From contig NZ_JAGHMF010000003.1 of NCBI RefSeq assembly GCF_017741815.1, positions 558,001-622,000 on the forward strand: a stretch of 64,000 bases of DNA, in the 5' to 3' direction. Of this stretch, positions 1 through 9,155 are shown piece by piece. A program made the position numbers and the translations under genes. The notes below the pieces were generated by a model that did no database searches, was not told the origin of the DNA, and worked only from the letters and a program-made list of their open reading frames with translations. Position 1 is the stretch's first letter. Every line of letters starts with the position of its first letter. Source of the stretch: Rhizobium sp. 16-488-2b (GTDB lineage Bacteria > Pseudomonadota > Alphaproteobacteria > Rhizobiales > Rhizobiaceae).

Positions 1-103
1 TGGCGGTGTCAGGAATGATGATGCCGCCCTTGGTCTTTTCTTCGGACTCAACGCGGCGAACAACGACGCGATCGTGAAGGGGGCGGAAGTTGGTGCTTGC
101 CAT
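1..103 (-). CDS. groES: Co-chaperonin GroES (Cpn10), N-terminal part
   Basis: Reading leftwards from an ATG at 103, the first 34 residues ([17 protein letters not shown], then [17 protein letters not shown]) are the start of a GroES subunit. The LHDRVVVRR strand and the TKGGIIIPD mobile loop, which docks on GroEL, are characteristic of the family. GroES forms the heptameric cap of the GroEL folding chamber. The gene runs off the left edge, where groEL would be expected next. A CIRCE operator lies 58 bases upstream, so the operon is very likely repressed by HrcA and induced by heat. Confidence 0.95.
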   Translation of the reverse strand, partial: MASTNFRPLHDRVVVRRVESEEKTKGGIIIPDTA

Positions 104-161
104 TGTCTAATCCCTCGATCAAATGACACTCGCAGGCCGGTATGGCCCACACGGATGGGTG

Positions 162-188
162 TTAGCACTCTACCTTGGTGAGTGCTAG
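162..188. promoter_or_regulatory. CIRCE operator (HrcA binding site)
   Basis: TTAGCACTC, nine bases, GAGTGCTAG. This matches the CIRCE consensus (TTAGCACTC-N9-GAGTGCTAA) except for the last base. It sits upstream of groES on the minus strand, the usual position for HrcA repression of groESL in alphaproteobacteria. Confidence 0.95.
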
Positions 189-521
189 CGACCTGCATTT
201 AGGAGCGGCCATCTGGGGAGTCAAGGGAAGCTGTCGTAATTTTCCGACGCCCCGTGTCTATAGCCGTTTGATGGCAAAGTTGTGAACCTGCCGCGCGCAT
301 GTCGAGGTCATGAAAACGCTTCCATGGTTAATGCCGGAAAGGGCAGGGGCCGCCCGCATCTTCCGGCACCGAGCTTTGTCATAAACCCGTGTCCGGAATT
401 TGCGAAATGCCAACAGGAAGCGGCGTCTCGGTCGTGCCACCGGGCCGGGATTGTCCAGCCCTGACACGGGTGATATCGAGCGACAGGGGCAGCCGGCAGA
501 GGTCGGCAAAGGGGGGTATAT
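189..521. other. Intergenic region between groES and chrA
   Basis: This stretch separates the divergent groES and chrA genes. Apart from the CIRCE site next to it, no convincing gene, RNA or repeat is seen. The open frames crossing it have no family-like sequence. The purine-rich GGGGGG just before 522 probably serves as the chrA ribosome binding site. Confidence 0.6.
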
Positions 522-1937
522 ATGAGCGTGGACGGAGCGGTGATGGCGGATGACAGCGTGGCATCGGTGCCGTTTGGCGAGGCCGTCCGCGTCTGGGCCA
601 GGATCGGCTGTCTGAGCTTCGGCGGCCCCGCCGGCCAGATCGCCCTGATGCACCGGACCATCGTCGACGAAAAGCGCTGGGTCTCCGAGGATCGCTTCCT
701 GCACGCGCTGAACTACTGCATGCTTTTGCCAGGCCCCGAGGCGCAGCAGCTCGCCACCTATATCGGCTGGCTGATGCATGGCGTGCGCGGCGGCATCCTC
801 GCCGGCCTGCTCTTCATTCTCCCCGGCTTCGTGGTCATGCTGGGGCTTTCCGCCCTCTACGCCGTCTTCCAGGAGACGACCTGGCTTCCCGCCCTGTTTT
901 TTGGCCTCAAGGCCGCCGTCCTTGCCGTCGTCGTCGAGGCGCTGCTGCGCCTTGCGCGCCGCGCGCTGAAAACCCGCGCACACTATTACATTGCCGGCGC
1001 CTCCTTCCTGGCGCTGTTTATGCTGAACGCGCCGTTCCCCATCGTCGTGATCCTCGCCGGCCTCACGGGTTTCGCTCTGTACCGCTATGCCCGCCGCCAC
1101 GCGCAGGCCGAGGAAACCAAAGCGCAATCGCCCCGCCGCCTGCCCACGTTTACGACCCATGCCGTCGCCCGGCCGCTCCTCGTTCTCGTCTTCTGGATCC
1201 TCATCTGGCAGGCGCCGTTGCTTCTCGTCCGCAATCTGCACGCGCCATCCGATTTTATCGCCGAGGCGCTCAGCGGAGAGACCAATGTCTTCGGCGCGCT
1301 CTTCATCTTCTTTTCCAAGATGGCGGTCATCACCTTCGGCGGCGCCTATGCGGTGCTCACCTATGTCGCGCAGGTCGCCGTCGGTCATTATGCCTGGCTG
1401 CAGCCGGGCGAGATGCTGGATGGCTTGGCGCTGGCCGAAACCACGCCCGGCCCGCTGGTCCTCGTCCTCTGTTTCGTCGGCTTCCTCGCCGGCTACCGCA
1501 ATCCGCTCTTCATGGCGCCGCTGATGGGTGGCGCGCTCGGCGCCACGCTGGTCGCCTGGGCCACCTTCGTCCCGAGCTTCGTCTGGATCTTCGCCGGCGC
1601 CCCCTTCGTCGAGAAGCTGCGCGACAATGCCGCTCTGTCGGCGGCGCTGTCGGCCATCACATCAGCCGTCGTCGGCGTCATCCTCAATCTGTCGCTCTGG
1701 TTCGGCCTGCATGTGCTCTTCGCCGAGGTCGGCCGCGTCTCGCTTCTGTCGCGTGGTGCTGGCCTTCCCATCGTCAGCCTCGCCTGGCCCCAATGGGCCA
1801 CGATCGATATCGCGGCGCTGGCGATCTTCGTGATCGCGTCTGTCCTGCTGTTCTACGTGAAGATGGGCATGGTCAAGGTGCTGGGGCTTTGCGCTGTTGC
1901 CGGTCTCGCCATCAAGGGCGCCGAACTGCTGCTCTGA
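522..1937 (+). CDS. chrA: Chromate efflux transporter ChrA (CHR family)
   Basis: A 471-residue polytopic membrane protein with the two homologous halves of a long-chain CHR transporter. Each half begins with the family signature: SFGGPAGQ near residue 34, and TFGGAYAVLTY near residue 271 in the second half. PGP-type motifs follow (LLPGPEAQQ; TTPGPLVLV). Long ChrA proteins expel chromate from the cytoplasm and give chromate resistance. A GGGGGGT stretch precedes the ATG at 522; an alternative ATG lies at 543. It is a stand-alone gene divergent from groES with no chrB regulator beside it, so its physiological substrate here is not certain. Confidence 0.9.
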   Translation: MSVDGAVMADDSVASVPFGEAVRVWARIGCLSFGGPAGQIALMHRTIVDEKRWVSEDRFLHALNYCMLLPGPEAQQLATYIGWLMHGVRGGILAGLLFILPGFVVMLGLSALYAVFQETTWLPALFFGLKAAVLAVVVEALLRLARRALKTRAHYYIAGASFLALFMLNAPFPIVVILAGLTGFALYRYARRHAQAEETKAQSPRRLPTFTTHAVARPLLVLVFWILIWQAPLLLVRNLHAPSDFIAEALSGETNVFGALFIFFSKMAVITFGGAYAVLTYVAQVAVGHYAWLQPGEMLDGLALAETTPGPLVLVLCFVGFLAGYRNPLFMAPLMGGALGATLVAWATFVPSFVWIFAGAPFVEKLRDNAALSAALSAITSAVVGVILNLSLWFGLHVLFAEVGRVSLLSRGAGLPIVSLAWPQWATIDIAALAIFVIASVLLFYVKMGMVKVLGLCAVAGLAIKGAELLL

Positions 1938-2055
1938 AGGCCGTCGGAGCGCACCGGGTCGCAAGAATTTCATCGTTCTGCATTGCAAAATTTCTTGCCA
2001 TCGCGGCGGGGCTTTGCGATGTCAGCCCTCATCGAATGAAAACCGGGACTTTGAA

Positions 2056-2904
2056 ATGGCGCAGCGCATCGAGAATTTCGCAGAGATCACCAGCCACTAT
2101 GATGCGGTGTTCTGCGATGTGTGGGGCGTGTTGCACAACGGCGTTTCGCCCTTTCCGAAGGCCGCCGCGGCCCTGCAGGCCGCGCGCGAGGCTGGCCTGA
2201 CGGTCGTCCTGATCACCAATTCGCCGCGCATCGCGCCGCTCGTCGTCGATCAGCTCCGCATCATCGGCATCCAGGACGAAGCCTATGATCGCATCGTCAC
2301 CTCGGGCGACGTTACCCGTGGCCTGATCGCGGAAGGCCCGAAGAAGGTCTTCCTGCTCGGCCCGGATCGCGACATTGCCATCATCGAAGGCATCGGCGTC
2401 ACCCGAGTTTCCGCCGAGGAGGCCGATTGCGTCGTCTGCACCGGCTTCTTCGACGACGAGACCGAGACGCCCGAGGATTACACCGACATGCTCAAGGCCT
2501 TCCAGGCCCGCGACGTGCCGATGATCTGCGCCAACCCCGACCTGATCGTCGAGCGCGGCCACAAGATGATCCCCTGCGCCGGCGCCATGGCCGCCTATTA
2601 CGATCAGCTCGGCGGCAAGACCCGCATCGCCGGCAAGCCGCACAAGCCGATCTATGACGCCGTCCTCTCGGTCGCCCGCGAAATGCGTGGCGATCTCAAG
2701 ATGGACCGTATCCTGGCGATCGGCGACGGCATGCCGACGGATGTGCGCGGCGCCCTCGATTACGGTCTCGATCTTCTCTATATCAGCGGCGGCATCCACG
2801 CGGCCGAATACACGCTGAACGGCGAGACCGACGAGGCGATCCTCACCGCCTATCTCGAACGCGAGAAGGCAACGCCGAAGTGGTGGATGCCGCGTCTGGC
2901 CTGA
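2056..2904 (+). CDS. HAD-IIA family sugar phosphatase-like hydrolase (TIGR01459 type)
   Basis: A 282-residue HAD hydrolase. Motif I is DVWGVLHNG (nucleophile Asp21), the second motif is ITNSPR, the Lys motif is in GKPHKPIY, and the C-terminal acidic motif is GDGMPTDVRGA. This order matches the NagD-like class IIA HAD proteins and the TIGR01459 subfamily common in alphaproteobacteria. The substrate is unknown; a small phosphorylated metabolite is likely. The ATG at 2056 is chosen because the family-like sequence begins there. The frame stays open upstream into chrA but without recognisable sequence. It is followed 58 bases later by ribF, so co-transcription is possible. Confidence 0.85.
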   Translation: MAQRIENFAEITSHYDAVFCDVWGVLHNGVSPFPKAAAALQAAREAGLTVVLITNSPRIAPLVVDQLRIIGIQDEAYDRIVTSGDVTRGLIAEGPKKVFLLGPDRDIAIIEGIGVTRVSAEEADCVVCTGFFDDETETPEDYTDMLKAFQARDVPMICANPDLIVERGHKMIPCAGAMAAYYDQLGGKTRIAGKPHKPIYDAVLSVAREMRGDLKMDRILAIGDGMPTDVRGALDYGLDLLYISGGIHAAEYTLNGETDEAILTAYLEREKATPKWWMPRLA

Positions 2905-2962
2905 GCCTCCACGCACCTGAAGCCGCCTTGCCTAAGCCCGAAGCATCAGTAAAGTCTGCCCG

Positions 2963-3949
2963 ATGACCGTCTTCCACCGCAACGAAACGCGAGAGCCCTT
3001 GCCCGATCACCTGCACGGCGGTGTGGTCGCCATCGGCAATTTCGACGGTGTCCATCGCGGTCATCAGTCGGTGCTGGAGCGCGCGCTCGAGATCGCCGAG
3101 GCGCGTGGCGTTCCGGCCCTCGTGCTCACCTTCGAGCCGCATCCGCGGACGGTCTTCAACCCGCAGACACCGGTCTTCCGGCTGACGCCCGCGCCGCTGC
3201 GTGCCCGCATTCTCGAGGCCATGGGCTTCGGCGCGGTCATCGAATACCCGTTCGACCGCGCCTTTTCGCAGCGCTCGGCCGACGATTTTACCCACTCGAT
3301 CCTCAAGGATTGGCTGGCTGCATCCGAGGTCGTGACCGGCGTCGATTTCCATTTCGGCCGTGGCCGCGAAGGTGGCCCGGCCTTCCTCATGGATGCCGGC
3401 AATAAATACGGCTTCGGCGTCACCCTGATCGACACCTTTCGCGATGAGAACGCTGACGTGGTCTCTTCCAGCCGCATCCGCGCGTTGTTGAAGGAAGGCG
3501 AGGTCAGCGAGGTCGCCGGCCTGCTCGGCTATCACTACACGGTCGAATCCGAGGTGATCGGCGGCGAAAAGCTCGGCCGCCAGCTGGGCTTTCCGACAGC
3601 CAACATGCGCCTGCCGGCTGAGGTCGAGTTGAAGCCCGGCATCTACGCCGTCCGCTTCCGCTTCGAGGATGGCACGATGCATGACGCGGTCGCCAGCTAC
3701 GGCCGCCGCCCGACGGTCACCGACAATGGCGCGCCGCTGCTCGAAACCTTCGTCTTCGATTTCTCCGGCGATCTCTACGGCCAGATCTGTTCCGTCTCCT
3801 TCTTCTCCTACCTGCGCCCGGAGCTGAAGTTCGACGGCCTGGATCCGCTGGTGGAGCAGATGAACCGCGACAAGGAAGAGGCGAGGGCGGTACTCTCAGG
3901 CGTCCAGCCGATCAGCGAGCTCGACCGCAAGCTCTGCGGTCTCGTTTAG
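2963..3949 (+). CDS. ribF: Bifunctional riboflavin kinase / FAD synthetase
   Basis: RibF phosphorylates riboflavin to FMN and then adenylylates FMN to FAD. The N-terminal nucleotidyltransferase domain shows GNFDGVHRGHQ near residue 22, FEPHPRTVF, and SSSRIR near residue 170. The C-terminal riboflavin kinase domain shows GRQLGFPTANM, where the PTAN motif binds Mg-ATP. The length of 328 residues is normal. In many rhizobia ribF lies upstream of ileS and lspA; here a transporter/AraC/mctP block separates ribF from ileS. Confidence 0.95.
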   Translation: MTVFHRNETREPLPDHLHGGVVAIGNFDGVHRGHQSVLERALEIAEARGVPALVLTFEPHPRTVFNPQTPVFRLTPAPLRARILEAMGFGAVIEYPFDRAFSQRSADDFTHSILKDWLAASEVVTGVDFHFGRGREGGPAFLMDAGNKYGFGVTLIDTFRDENADVVSSSRIRALLKEGEVSEVAGLLGYHYTVESEVIGGEKLGRQLGFPTANMRLPAEVELKPGIYAVRFRFEDGTMHDAVASYGRRPTVTDNGAPLLETFVFDFSGDLYGQICSVSFFSYLRPELKFDGLDPLVEQMNRDKEEARAVLSGVQPISELDRKLCGLV

Positions 3950-3953
3950 GGCT

Positions 3954-4862
3954 TCATTCCTCTTCCGCATTGCGTTGAAGCAATGCCGCCACGGGATCCT
4001 CCGGCTCGATCGTCACGATGACGATCGACAGAAAGATCAGCGCTGCCCCGACGCAGGCCATTACAGGCGGCCGCTCCAGCAAGACGAGGCAAGCGCCGAT
4101 CGCGCCGAATATGCTCTCGCCGGAGACGAGCACCGCCGCCTTAGATGCCGGCACATGACGCTGCGCATAAGTCTGCAGCCCGAAAGCGGCCGCGGTGGAG
4201 AGAATGCCGAGCATCGCCAGTTCCGGTGCCGCCCGCCACATCATCTCGCCCGTCAGCGGCTCCAGCAGCGGCGCCACCGGCATCAAGAGCAGCGCGGCGA
4301 TCGCGAATTGCACGAAGGCCGACGTGAACGGCCCGCCATAACGCCGCGCGTGGCGCCCGAGGAGCACCATCCAGAAAGCATAAAAGACGGCGGAGACCAG
4401 GCAGGCGACATCGCCCGTGTTCAGCGCCGCGAAGCCGCCGATCCCATCGGCCATCAGCCCGATGCCCGCAAGCGTCAGGCAGGCCGCGAAGACGCCCAGC
4501 CGTCGCGTCGTCTCGCCGAAAGAAGCCCATGCCACGACAGGCGTGAGCACGGTGGCGGTGTTGACCAGGAAGCTCGCATTGACGACCGTGGCGTTGACAT
4601 AGGCCGTCTGCTGGATCGCGATCGCCACGGTGAAGGTCAGCGCAACACGCAGGATACTTTTCGTCCACCCCGCGCCATGTCCCCGCACATCGTTGCGCTC
4701 GAGGGCCGCCAGCGGCAGCATCACCAGCGCCCCGATCAGGCAGCGCAGCATGGTGGCCGATAGCGGGCCCATATGCGTCAGTACTGTCTTCTGTGCGATG
4801 TTGCCGAAGCCCCAGAAGGCCGCGGCGAGGATCAGCGAGACATAGGCGCTCCGCTTCGACAT
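3954..4862 (-). CDS. EamA/DMT-family transporter
   Basis: A 302-residue membrane protein with about ten hydrophobic segments in two EamA repeats: WGFGNIAQKTVL in the first helix and VLVSGESIFGAIGACLVLLERP in the second repeat. DMT proteins of this type export metabolites or amino acids; no substrate can be read from the sequence. It starts 6 bases after the stop of the LysE-type exporter upstream, so the two genes form an operon of two exporters. It converges on ribF with a 4-base gap. Confidence 0.85.
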   Translation of the reverse strand: MSKRSAYVSLILAAAFWGFGNIAQKTVLTHMGPLSATMLRCLIGALVMLPLAALERNDVRGHGAGWTKSILRVALTFTVAIAIQQTAYVNATVVNASFLVNTATVLTPVVAWASFGETTRRLGVFAACLTLAGIGLMADGIGGFAALNTGDVACLVSAVFYAFWMVLLGRHARRYGGPFTSAFVQFAIAALLLMPVAPLLEPLTGEMMWRAAPELAMLGILSTAAAFGLQTYAQRHVPASKAAVLVSGESIFGAIGACLVLLERPPVMACVGAALIFLSIVIVTIEPEDPVAALLQRNAEEE

Positions 4863-4868
4863 GGCGGC

Positions 4869-5513
4869 TCAGACCACGACAAGGCGGTGCGCCGCCCGCG
4901 CCGCCAGCATCGCTGCCGAGCCGAGCAGCAGGCAGCCCGAGATCATCGCGAACTGCCGTCGCCGCGCCGGATGCCCGAGCCAGGATCGCAGCATCTGCCC
5001 GGTCAGGCTCCAGCCGTAGAAACGCACCGCCGAGGCGAGCAGGAAGCCGGCGCCGAACCAGATGCGGATACGCGTTTCAAAGGCGGATGCGACAAGGCCG
5101 ACGAGCAGCACGATCTCGACATAGACGAGCGGATTGAGCCAGGTGACGGCAAGCATGGAGACGGTGGCGTTCCAGCGCGTGCGGCAGCTTGCGACGATGC
5201 CGTCGTCCGTCGCCGGTGTGCGCTGCAGGCTGCGGCGGATGGCGCAGACGCCGTAAAAGACGAGGAACAGGATACCGAGCAGGTGCAGCGCCGCCGTAGC
5301 GCCGGGATGGGCGCCGGGCGACGCTTGAAAGCCCATCAGCCCGATGCCGACAAGCACGATTTCCGAGACATAGCCGATGCTGGCGACGAGCAGCATGTGG
5401 TCGCGCGCGAGCCCTGCATTGATCAAGGCGAGGTTTTGCGGGCCGATCGAAAAGATCAGGCTGGCGCCGAGCAGAAATCCCGAGCCGGCCGCATGATATG
5501 GAAAGACGTCCAT
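4869..5513 (-). CDS. LysE/ArgO-family amino acid exporter
   Basis: About 214 residues with six hydrophobic segments. It carries the family signature FSIGPQNLALINAG near the N-terminus and TWLNPLVYVE in the middle, as in ArgO/LysE exporters of basic amino acids. The ATG at 5513 is preferred because GAGGG lies seven bases before it; an in-frame ATG at 5519 sits too close to that site, and the frame is open further upstream. It is the first gene of a pair with the DMT transporter. The AraC-type gene ends 170 bases upstream on the same strand. Confidence 0.85.
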   Translation of the reverse strand: MDVFPYHAAGSGFLLGASLIFSIGPQNLALINAGLARDHMLLVASIGYVSEIVLVGIGLMGFQASPGAHPGATAALHLLGILFLVFYGVCAIRRSLQRTPATDDGIVASCRTRWNATVSMLAVTWLNPLVYVEIVLLVGLVASAFETRIRIWFGAGFLLASAVRFYGWSLTGQMLRSWLGHPARRRQFAMISGCLLLGSAAMLAARAAHRLVVV

Positions 5514-5683
5514 GGACATGCCCTCGAAAAAGGAGATCGAACCGAGGGCGCAGTTGGGCATCCAGCACTTGCGGTCGCCGGTCGCCGCCGACGGCCGCAA
5601 GTGCAGCCCCTCAAACACCCTGTCTGCTATGTGGCATTGCGGGATACCGCCGATCGTGGCCGGTCTGCTCGCCCGGCCGTGTT

Positions 5684-6691
5684 CTACAGCTTTGCCACCC
5701 TCGCGTCGTGGCGATCCGCGAAATCGTCATTCTCGATCTGCGCAATCCGGCGAAATTCCCCAGGCGGTGCGCCAAAGGATTGCGCGAAGCTGCGGTAGAA
5801 GCTGCTCAGATTGTTGAAGCCGCAGGCAAGCGCCACGTCGAGAACGGACCGCTGCGGGCAATTGATGAGCATGCCCTTTGCCCAATCAAGCCGCGCTGCC
5901 AGGATCGAGCCCGCCACGCCCACACCGCTCGGTTCGAAAGCCATGTTGAGCGAGCGGACCGATACACCGAGATGATCGGCGATCGCCTGCGGGGTCAGCC
6001 GGGGATCATCATAGTGACGCGCGATGAACTGCTGCGCCCGCTGCCGTCTCGCATCGCGGACGGAGCCTTGAAGCTCGCCATGCGCAAGCGGATGCAGACC
6101 CTGCGCGATCATCACCAGCCGTGTCAGGGTGCTGAGAGCCGCCGTGCTGGCGGCGGGCTGCGGCTTCTGCATCGCGCAACACGCGGAGAAGCAGGCCACA
6201 AGCAGGCCGTAGAGCTCGTTGTCAGGACGCAGCAGCGCGGGATTGAGCAGCGTGGCATCATCGAGAAACGGCTTGAAATGGCCGCGCGGGACATAGGCGC
6301 ACGTGGTCACCGAGTGTCGGGCGAAGGAAACCGCCTGCGGTCCGTCGAGGTCTAGCAGCAGAATGTCGCCGGGGCCGGTGCGCGGAAGCGCTTCATGATA
6401 GCCGAACGTCTGCTCGTAGCTGCCGGTGTTCAGCATCGCCAGCAGCAGCATGTTGCTGGAGCGCTCGGATATCTCCTTCTCGCTGCGCGCCAGCACCACG
6501 GAACTCGCCTCGAAACGCGTGAGATAGGCATCCCCGAGCAGGCGGCCGCTGAAGCGCACATGAAAATCATCGTCGTCGAAACGCGATCGGGAAAGATCGA
6601 TCAACGGCAGGGGCGAGGCCTCGACAACCTCATGCAGGTAGACCGACCGACGGCCCTCCGCGACACGGTCGCTATCGATCACATGTTGCAT
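5684..6691 (-). CDS. AraC-family transcriptional regulator
   Basis: About 335 residues. The C-terminal 100 residues are a double helix-turn-helix of the AraC/XylS type: LTPQAIADHLGVSVRSLNMAF, then VLDVALACGFNNLSSFYRSFAQSFGAPPGEFRR, the classic signature. The N-terminal part resembles the AraC-binding-like domain of AraC/FeaR regulators. The start at 6691 follows a GAGAGGGG site; an upstream in-frame start at 6745 lacks one. It is divergent from the DUF3311/mctP genes and upstream of the LysE/DMT pair, so it could control either; the sequence does not decide. Confidence 0.85.
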   Translation of the reverse strand: MQHVIDSDRVAEGRRSVYLHEVVEASPLPLIDLSRSRFDDDDFHVRFSGRLLGDAYLTRFEASSVVLARSEKEISERSSNMLLLAMLNTGSYEQTFGYHEALPRTGPGDILLLDLDGPQAVSFARHSVTTCAYVPRGHFKPFLDDATLLNPALLRPDNELYGLLVACFSACCAMQKPQPAASTAALSTLTRLVMIAQGLHPLAHGELQGSVRDARRQRAQQFIARHYDDPRLTPQAIADHLGVSVRSLNMAFEPSGVGVAGSILAARLDWAKGMLINCPQRSVLDVALACGFNNLSSFYRSFAQSFGAPPGEFRRIAQIENDDFADRHDARVAKL

Positions 6692-6870
6692 CCGCGCCCC
6701 TCTCGCTGAAAACAGACAGCCCTTTGCGCGCGGCGATTTCGCCACGAGCCACCGCCTGGAACCATGTAACGCCAGATTGAAATCAACTTATAGTATATTA
6801 GCAATATTTGAATTGAATGTGAAGGCACGCGAGGAAAGCGGCGTGGCGAGGGAGGATCTGCACCTGACAC

Positions 6871-6920
6871 GTGCCTGCCCAGGCACAAACTGTGTCTTTT
6901 TCGCGGCAAGGATGCTTGCC
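6871..6920. promoter_or_regulatory. Two inverted repeats in the araC-mctP intergenic region
   Basis: GTGCCTG-CC-CAGGCAC (6871-6886) and GGCAAG-GATG-CTTGCC (6905-6920) are perfect inverted repeats between the divergent AraC-type gene and the mctP pair. They are candidate operators. The binding protein is unknown; the AraC-type regulator, or an MctR-like response regulator as in R. leguminosarum, is possible. Confidence 0.35.
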
Positions 6921-6999
6921 GAGCGAGCCGGCTGGCATATGTCATCTATCTGATAAGACGCGGATAAGCCGCGCCCGATCCGCGAAAGGCACTCTCCCC

Positions 7000-7197
7000 A
7001 TGGACAAAAGATTTGGAACGGCGGCCTGCTGGCTGCTCATCATTCCCTATATCGGGCTGCTCTGGGTCCCCTTCTACAATTTCCACGATCCGGTTCTTTT
7101 CGGCTTCCCCTTCTTCTACTGGTATCAGCTCCTCTGGGTGCCGATCACCGCCTTCCTGACCTGGATCGCCTACCGGAGCATGCGCAATGACGACTGA
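7000..7197 (+). CDS. DUF3311 small membrane protein paired with MctP
   Basis: A 65-residue protein with two hydrophobic segments and the DUF3311 pattern (IPYIGLLWVPFYN, PFFYWYQLLWV). Such proteins are encoded immediately before sodium/solute symporters and are thought to be accessory subunits. The start at 7000 follows a purine stretch, and upstream sequence in the frame is not family-like. The last 11 bases overlap the start of mctP, which implies translational coupling. Confidence 0.85.
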   Translation: MDKRFGTAACWLLIIPYIGLLWVPFYNFHDPVLFGFPFFYWYQLLWVPITAFLTWIAYRSMRNDD

Positions 7198-8662
7198 TCT
7201 CAACATCACGGCGCTCAGCGTCTTCATTTTCTTCTTTGTCCTCGTCACCGTCATGGGCTTCGTCGCCTCACGGTGGCGCCGACCCGAGACCATGGCGCAT
7301 ATCGACGAATGGGGCCTCGGCGGCCGCTCCTTCGGCACCTGGATCACCTGGTTCCTGGTTGGTGGCGATTTCTACACCGCCTACACCGTCATCGCTGTTC
7401 CGGCACTCGTCTACACCGTCGGCGCCTACGGCTTCTTCGCGCTGCCCTATACGATCGTGGTCTACCCATTCGTCTTCATGGTCATGCCGGTGCTCTGGAA
7501 GCGGGCGCGGGACTTCGGCTATGTCACGGCGGGCGACGTCGTCCATGGCCAGTATGGCTCGCGCGGGCTGGAGCTTGCGGTCGCGGCAACAGGCGTCATC
7601 GCCACCATGCCCTATATCGCCCTGCAGCTCGTCGGTATGACGGCGGCGCTGAAGGCGCTCGGCCTGCATGGCGAGGTGCCGCTCGCCATCGCCTTCATCG
7701 TGCTTGCGCTCTACACCTATTCGGCGGGCCTGAGGGCGCCGGCACTGATCGCCTTCGTCAAGGACATCATGATCTATATCGTGGTGATCGCCGCCGTGGC
7801 GCTGATCCCCTCGAAGCTCGGCGGCTACGCCAATGTCTTCGCTTCCGCCGACGCCGCCTTCCAGGCCAAGGGCTCCGGCAGCCTGCTGCTCGGCTCCAAC
7901 CAGTATGTCGCCTATGCGACGCTGGCGCTCGGCTCGGCACTCGCGGCCTTCATGTATCCGCACACGCTGACCGGCATCTTCGCTTCCAACAGCGGCAACA
8001 CCATCCGCAAGAACGCGGTGCTGCTGCCCGCCTATACGCTGCTGCTCGGCCTCTTGGCGCTGCTCGGCTACATGGGCCACGCCGCCGGCCTCAAGCTCGA
8101 CAGCGCCAATGACGTGGTACCGGCGCTGTTCCAGACGCTCTTCCCCAGCTGGTTCGCCGGCTTCGCCTTCGCCGCCATCGCCATCGGCGCGCTGGTGCCG
8201 GCGGCGGTGATGAGTATTGGCGCCGCCAACCTCTTCACCCGCAACTTCTGGAAAGCCTATGTCAACCCACAAGTAACGGATGCGGGCGAAGCAAAGGTCG
8301 CGAAGATGACGTCGCTGGTCGTCAAGGTCGGCGCGCTTCTGGTCATCATCTTCCTCCCCACCCAATTCGCCCTCGACCTCCAGCTTCTCGGCGGCATCTG
8401 GATCCTGCAGACGCTCCCGGCCCTGGTCTTCGGCCTCTATACCAACTGGTTCCGCGCCCCCGGCCTGCTTGCCGGCTGGTTCGTCGGCTTCTTCGGAGGC
8501 ACCTATCTGGTCTGGCTTAATGGCTGGAAACCTCTGCAGCCGGTGACGATGGGTGAGACCTCGTTCACGATCTACATCGGCCTCTTGGCGCTGGCGGTGA
8601 ATATCATCGTCGCGGTGGTGGTGAATGCGGTGGTGCCGGGCAAGGCTGTGGCTCGGGCTTGA
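7187..8662 (+). CDS. mctP: Monocarboxylate uptake permease MctP (SSS family)
   Basis: A 491-residue sodium:solute symporter with about 13 membrane segments. The N-terminus EWGLGGRSFGTWITWFLVGG and the central GALVPAAVMSIGAANLFTRN are typical of the SSS family and agree with MctP of R. leguminosarum, which takes up lactate, pyruvate, propionate, alanine and related compounds. The DUF3311 partner directly upstream supports the assignment. No mctSR two-component genes are next to it; the divergent AraC-type gene may substitute as regulator. Confidence 0.85.
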   Translation: MTTDLNITALSVFIFFFVLVTVMGFVASRWRRPETMAHIDEWGLGGRSFGTWITWFLVGGDFYTAYTVIAVPALVYTVGAYGFFALPYTIVVYPFVFMVMPVLWKRARDFGYVTAGDVVHGQYGSRGLELAVAATGVIATMPYIALQLVGMTAALKALGLHGEVPLAIAFIVLALYTYSAGLRAPALIAFVKDIMIYIVVIAAVALIPSKLGGYANVFASADAAFQAKGSGSLLLGSNQYVAYATLALGSALAAFMYPHTLTGIFASNSGNTIRKNAVLLPAYTLLLGLLALLGYMGHAAGLKLDSANDVVPALFQTLFPSWFAGFAFAAIAIGALVPAAVMSIGAANLFTRNFWKAYVNPQVTDAGEAKVAKMTSLVVKVGALLVIIFLPTQFALDLQLLGGIWILQTLPALVFGLYTNWFRAPGLLAGWFVGFFGGTYLVWLNGWKPLQPVTMGETSFTIYIGLLALAVNIIVAVVVNAVVPGKAVARA

Positions 8663-8715
8663 GCGTGTTGTGAGGGGAGGGCTGCGGGTGACGCCGCGGC
8701 CCTCACGCTATGAAG

Positions 8716-9153
8716 TCAGGAACGAAGTAGTCGGCTGTCAAACGGATATGTCTTGACGTCTTCGATGATGATCTCACCGGCTCGCGCATGCAGGGGATTG
8801 ATCAGCACATTGCGCGCCTCCGGCATGATCACGCACTGCACGTCGAGAAGGCATGCCTCTTTCTCTAGCAGCAAAGCCGATCCGAATTCTTGTGTGGCGT
8901 CCAGATCAGAAAGATCGACGTCACGATCGTCCAGTCTCCTTGTCGGGAGATTGTCGGGGCAATTGATCTTCAGGAGCGTGTATTCGGATGGAATGTCCTC
9001 AGGGTCCGTATGAACGATGACTTCCAGAAGTGTTGTTGACGGATGGTCGCAGCAATAGACGACAGGTAGGCCAGCGAAATTCCAGCGGCCCGATGCAAGC
9101 AGGCCGCCCCGTCCGCTCAAGTCAACGTGTTTCGATATTCGCCAGAGATACAC
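8716..9153 (-). CDS. RES-domain toxin (NAD+-degrading type)
   Basis: A 145-residue RES-domain protein. Conserved elements are the initial YLWRIS, GRWNFAGLPVVYCCD with the catalytic Arg and Tyr, and TLLEVIVH with the Glu. RES toxins of Xre-RES systems deplete NAD+ by phosphorolysis or hydrolysis. The start is GTG at 9153, two bases after the antitoxin stop and without a clear Shine-Dalgarno, so translation is probably coupled to the antitoxin gene. Antitoxin-first order is normal for this family. Confidence 0.88.
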   Translation of the reverse strand: MYLWRISKHVDLSGRGGLLASGRWNFAGLPVVYCCDHPSTTLLEVIVHTDPEDIPSEYTLLKINCPDNLPTRRLDDRDVDLSDLDATQEFGSALLLEKEACLLDVQCVIMPEARNVLINPLHARAGEIIIEDVKTYPFDSRLLRS

Positions 9154-9155
9154 GG

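Noticed and set aside
258-1388. Minus-strand frame of 376 codons opposite chrA
   Set aside because: Antisense to a clear transporter; composition is Asp/Gly/Arg-rich with no domain.
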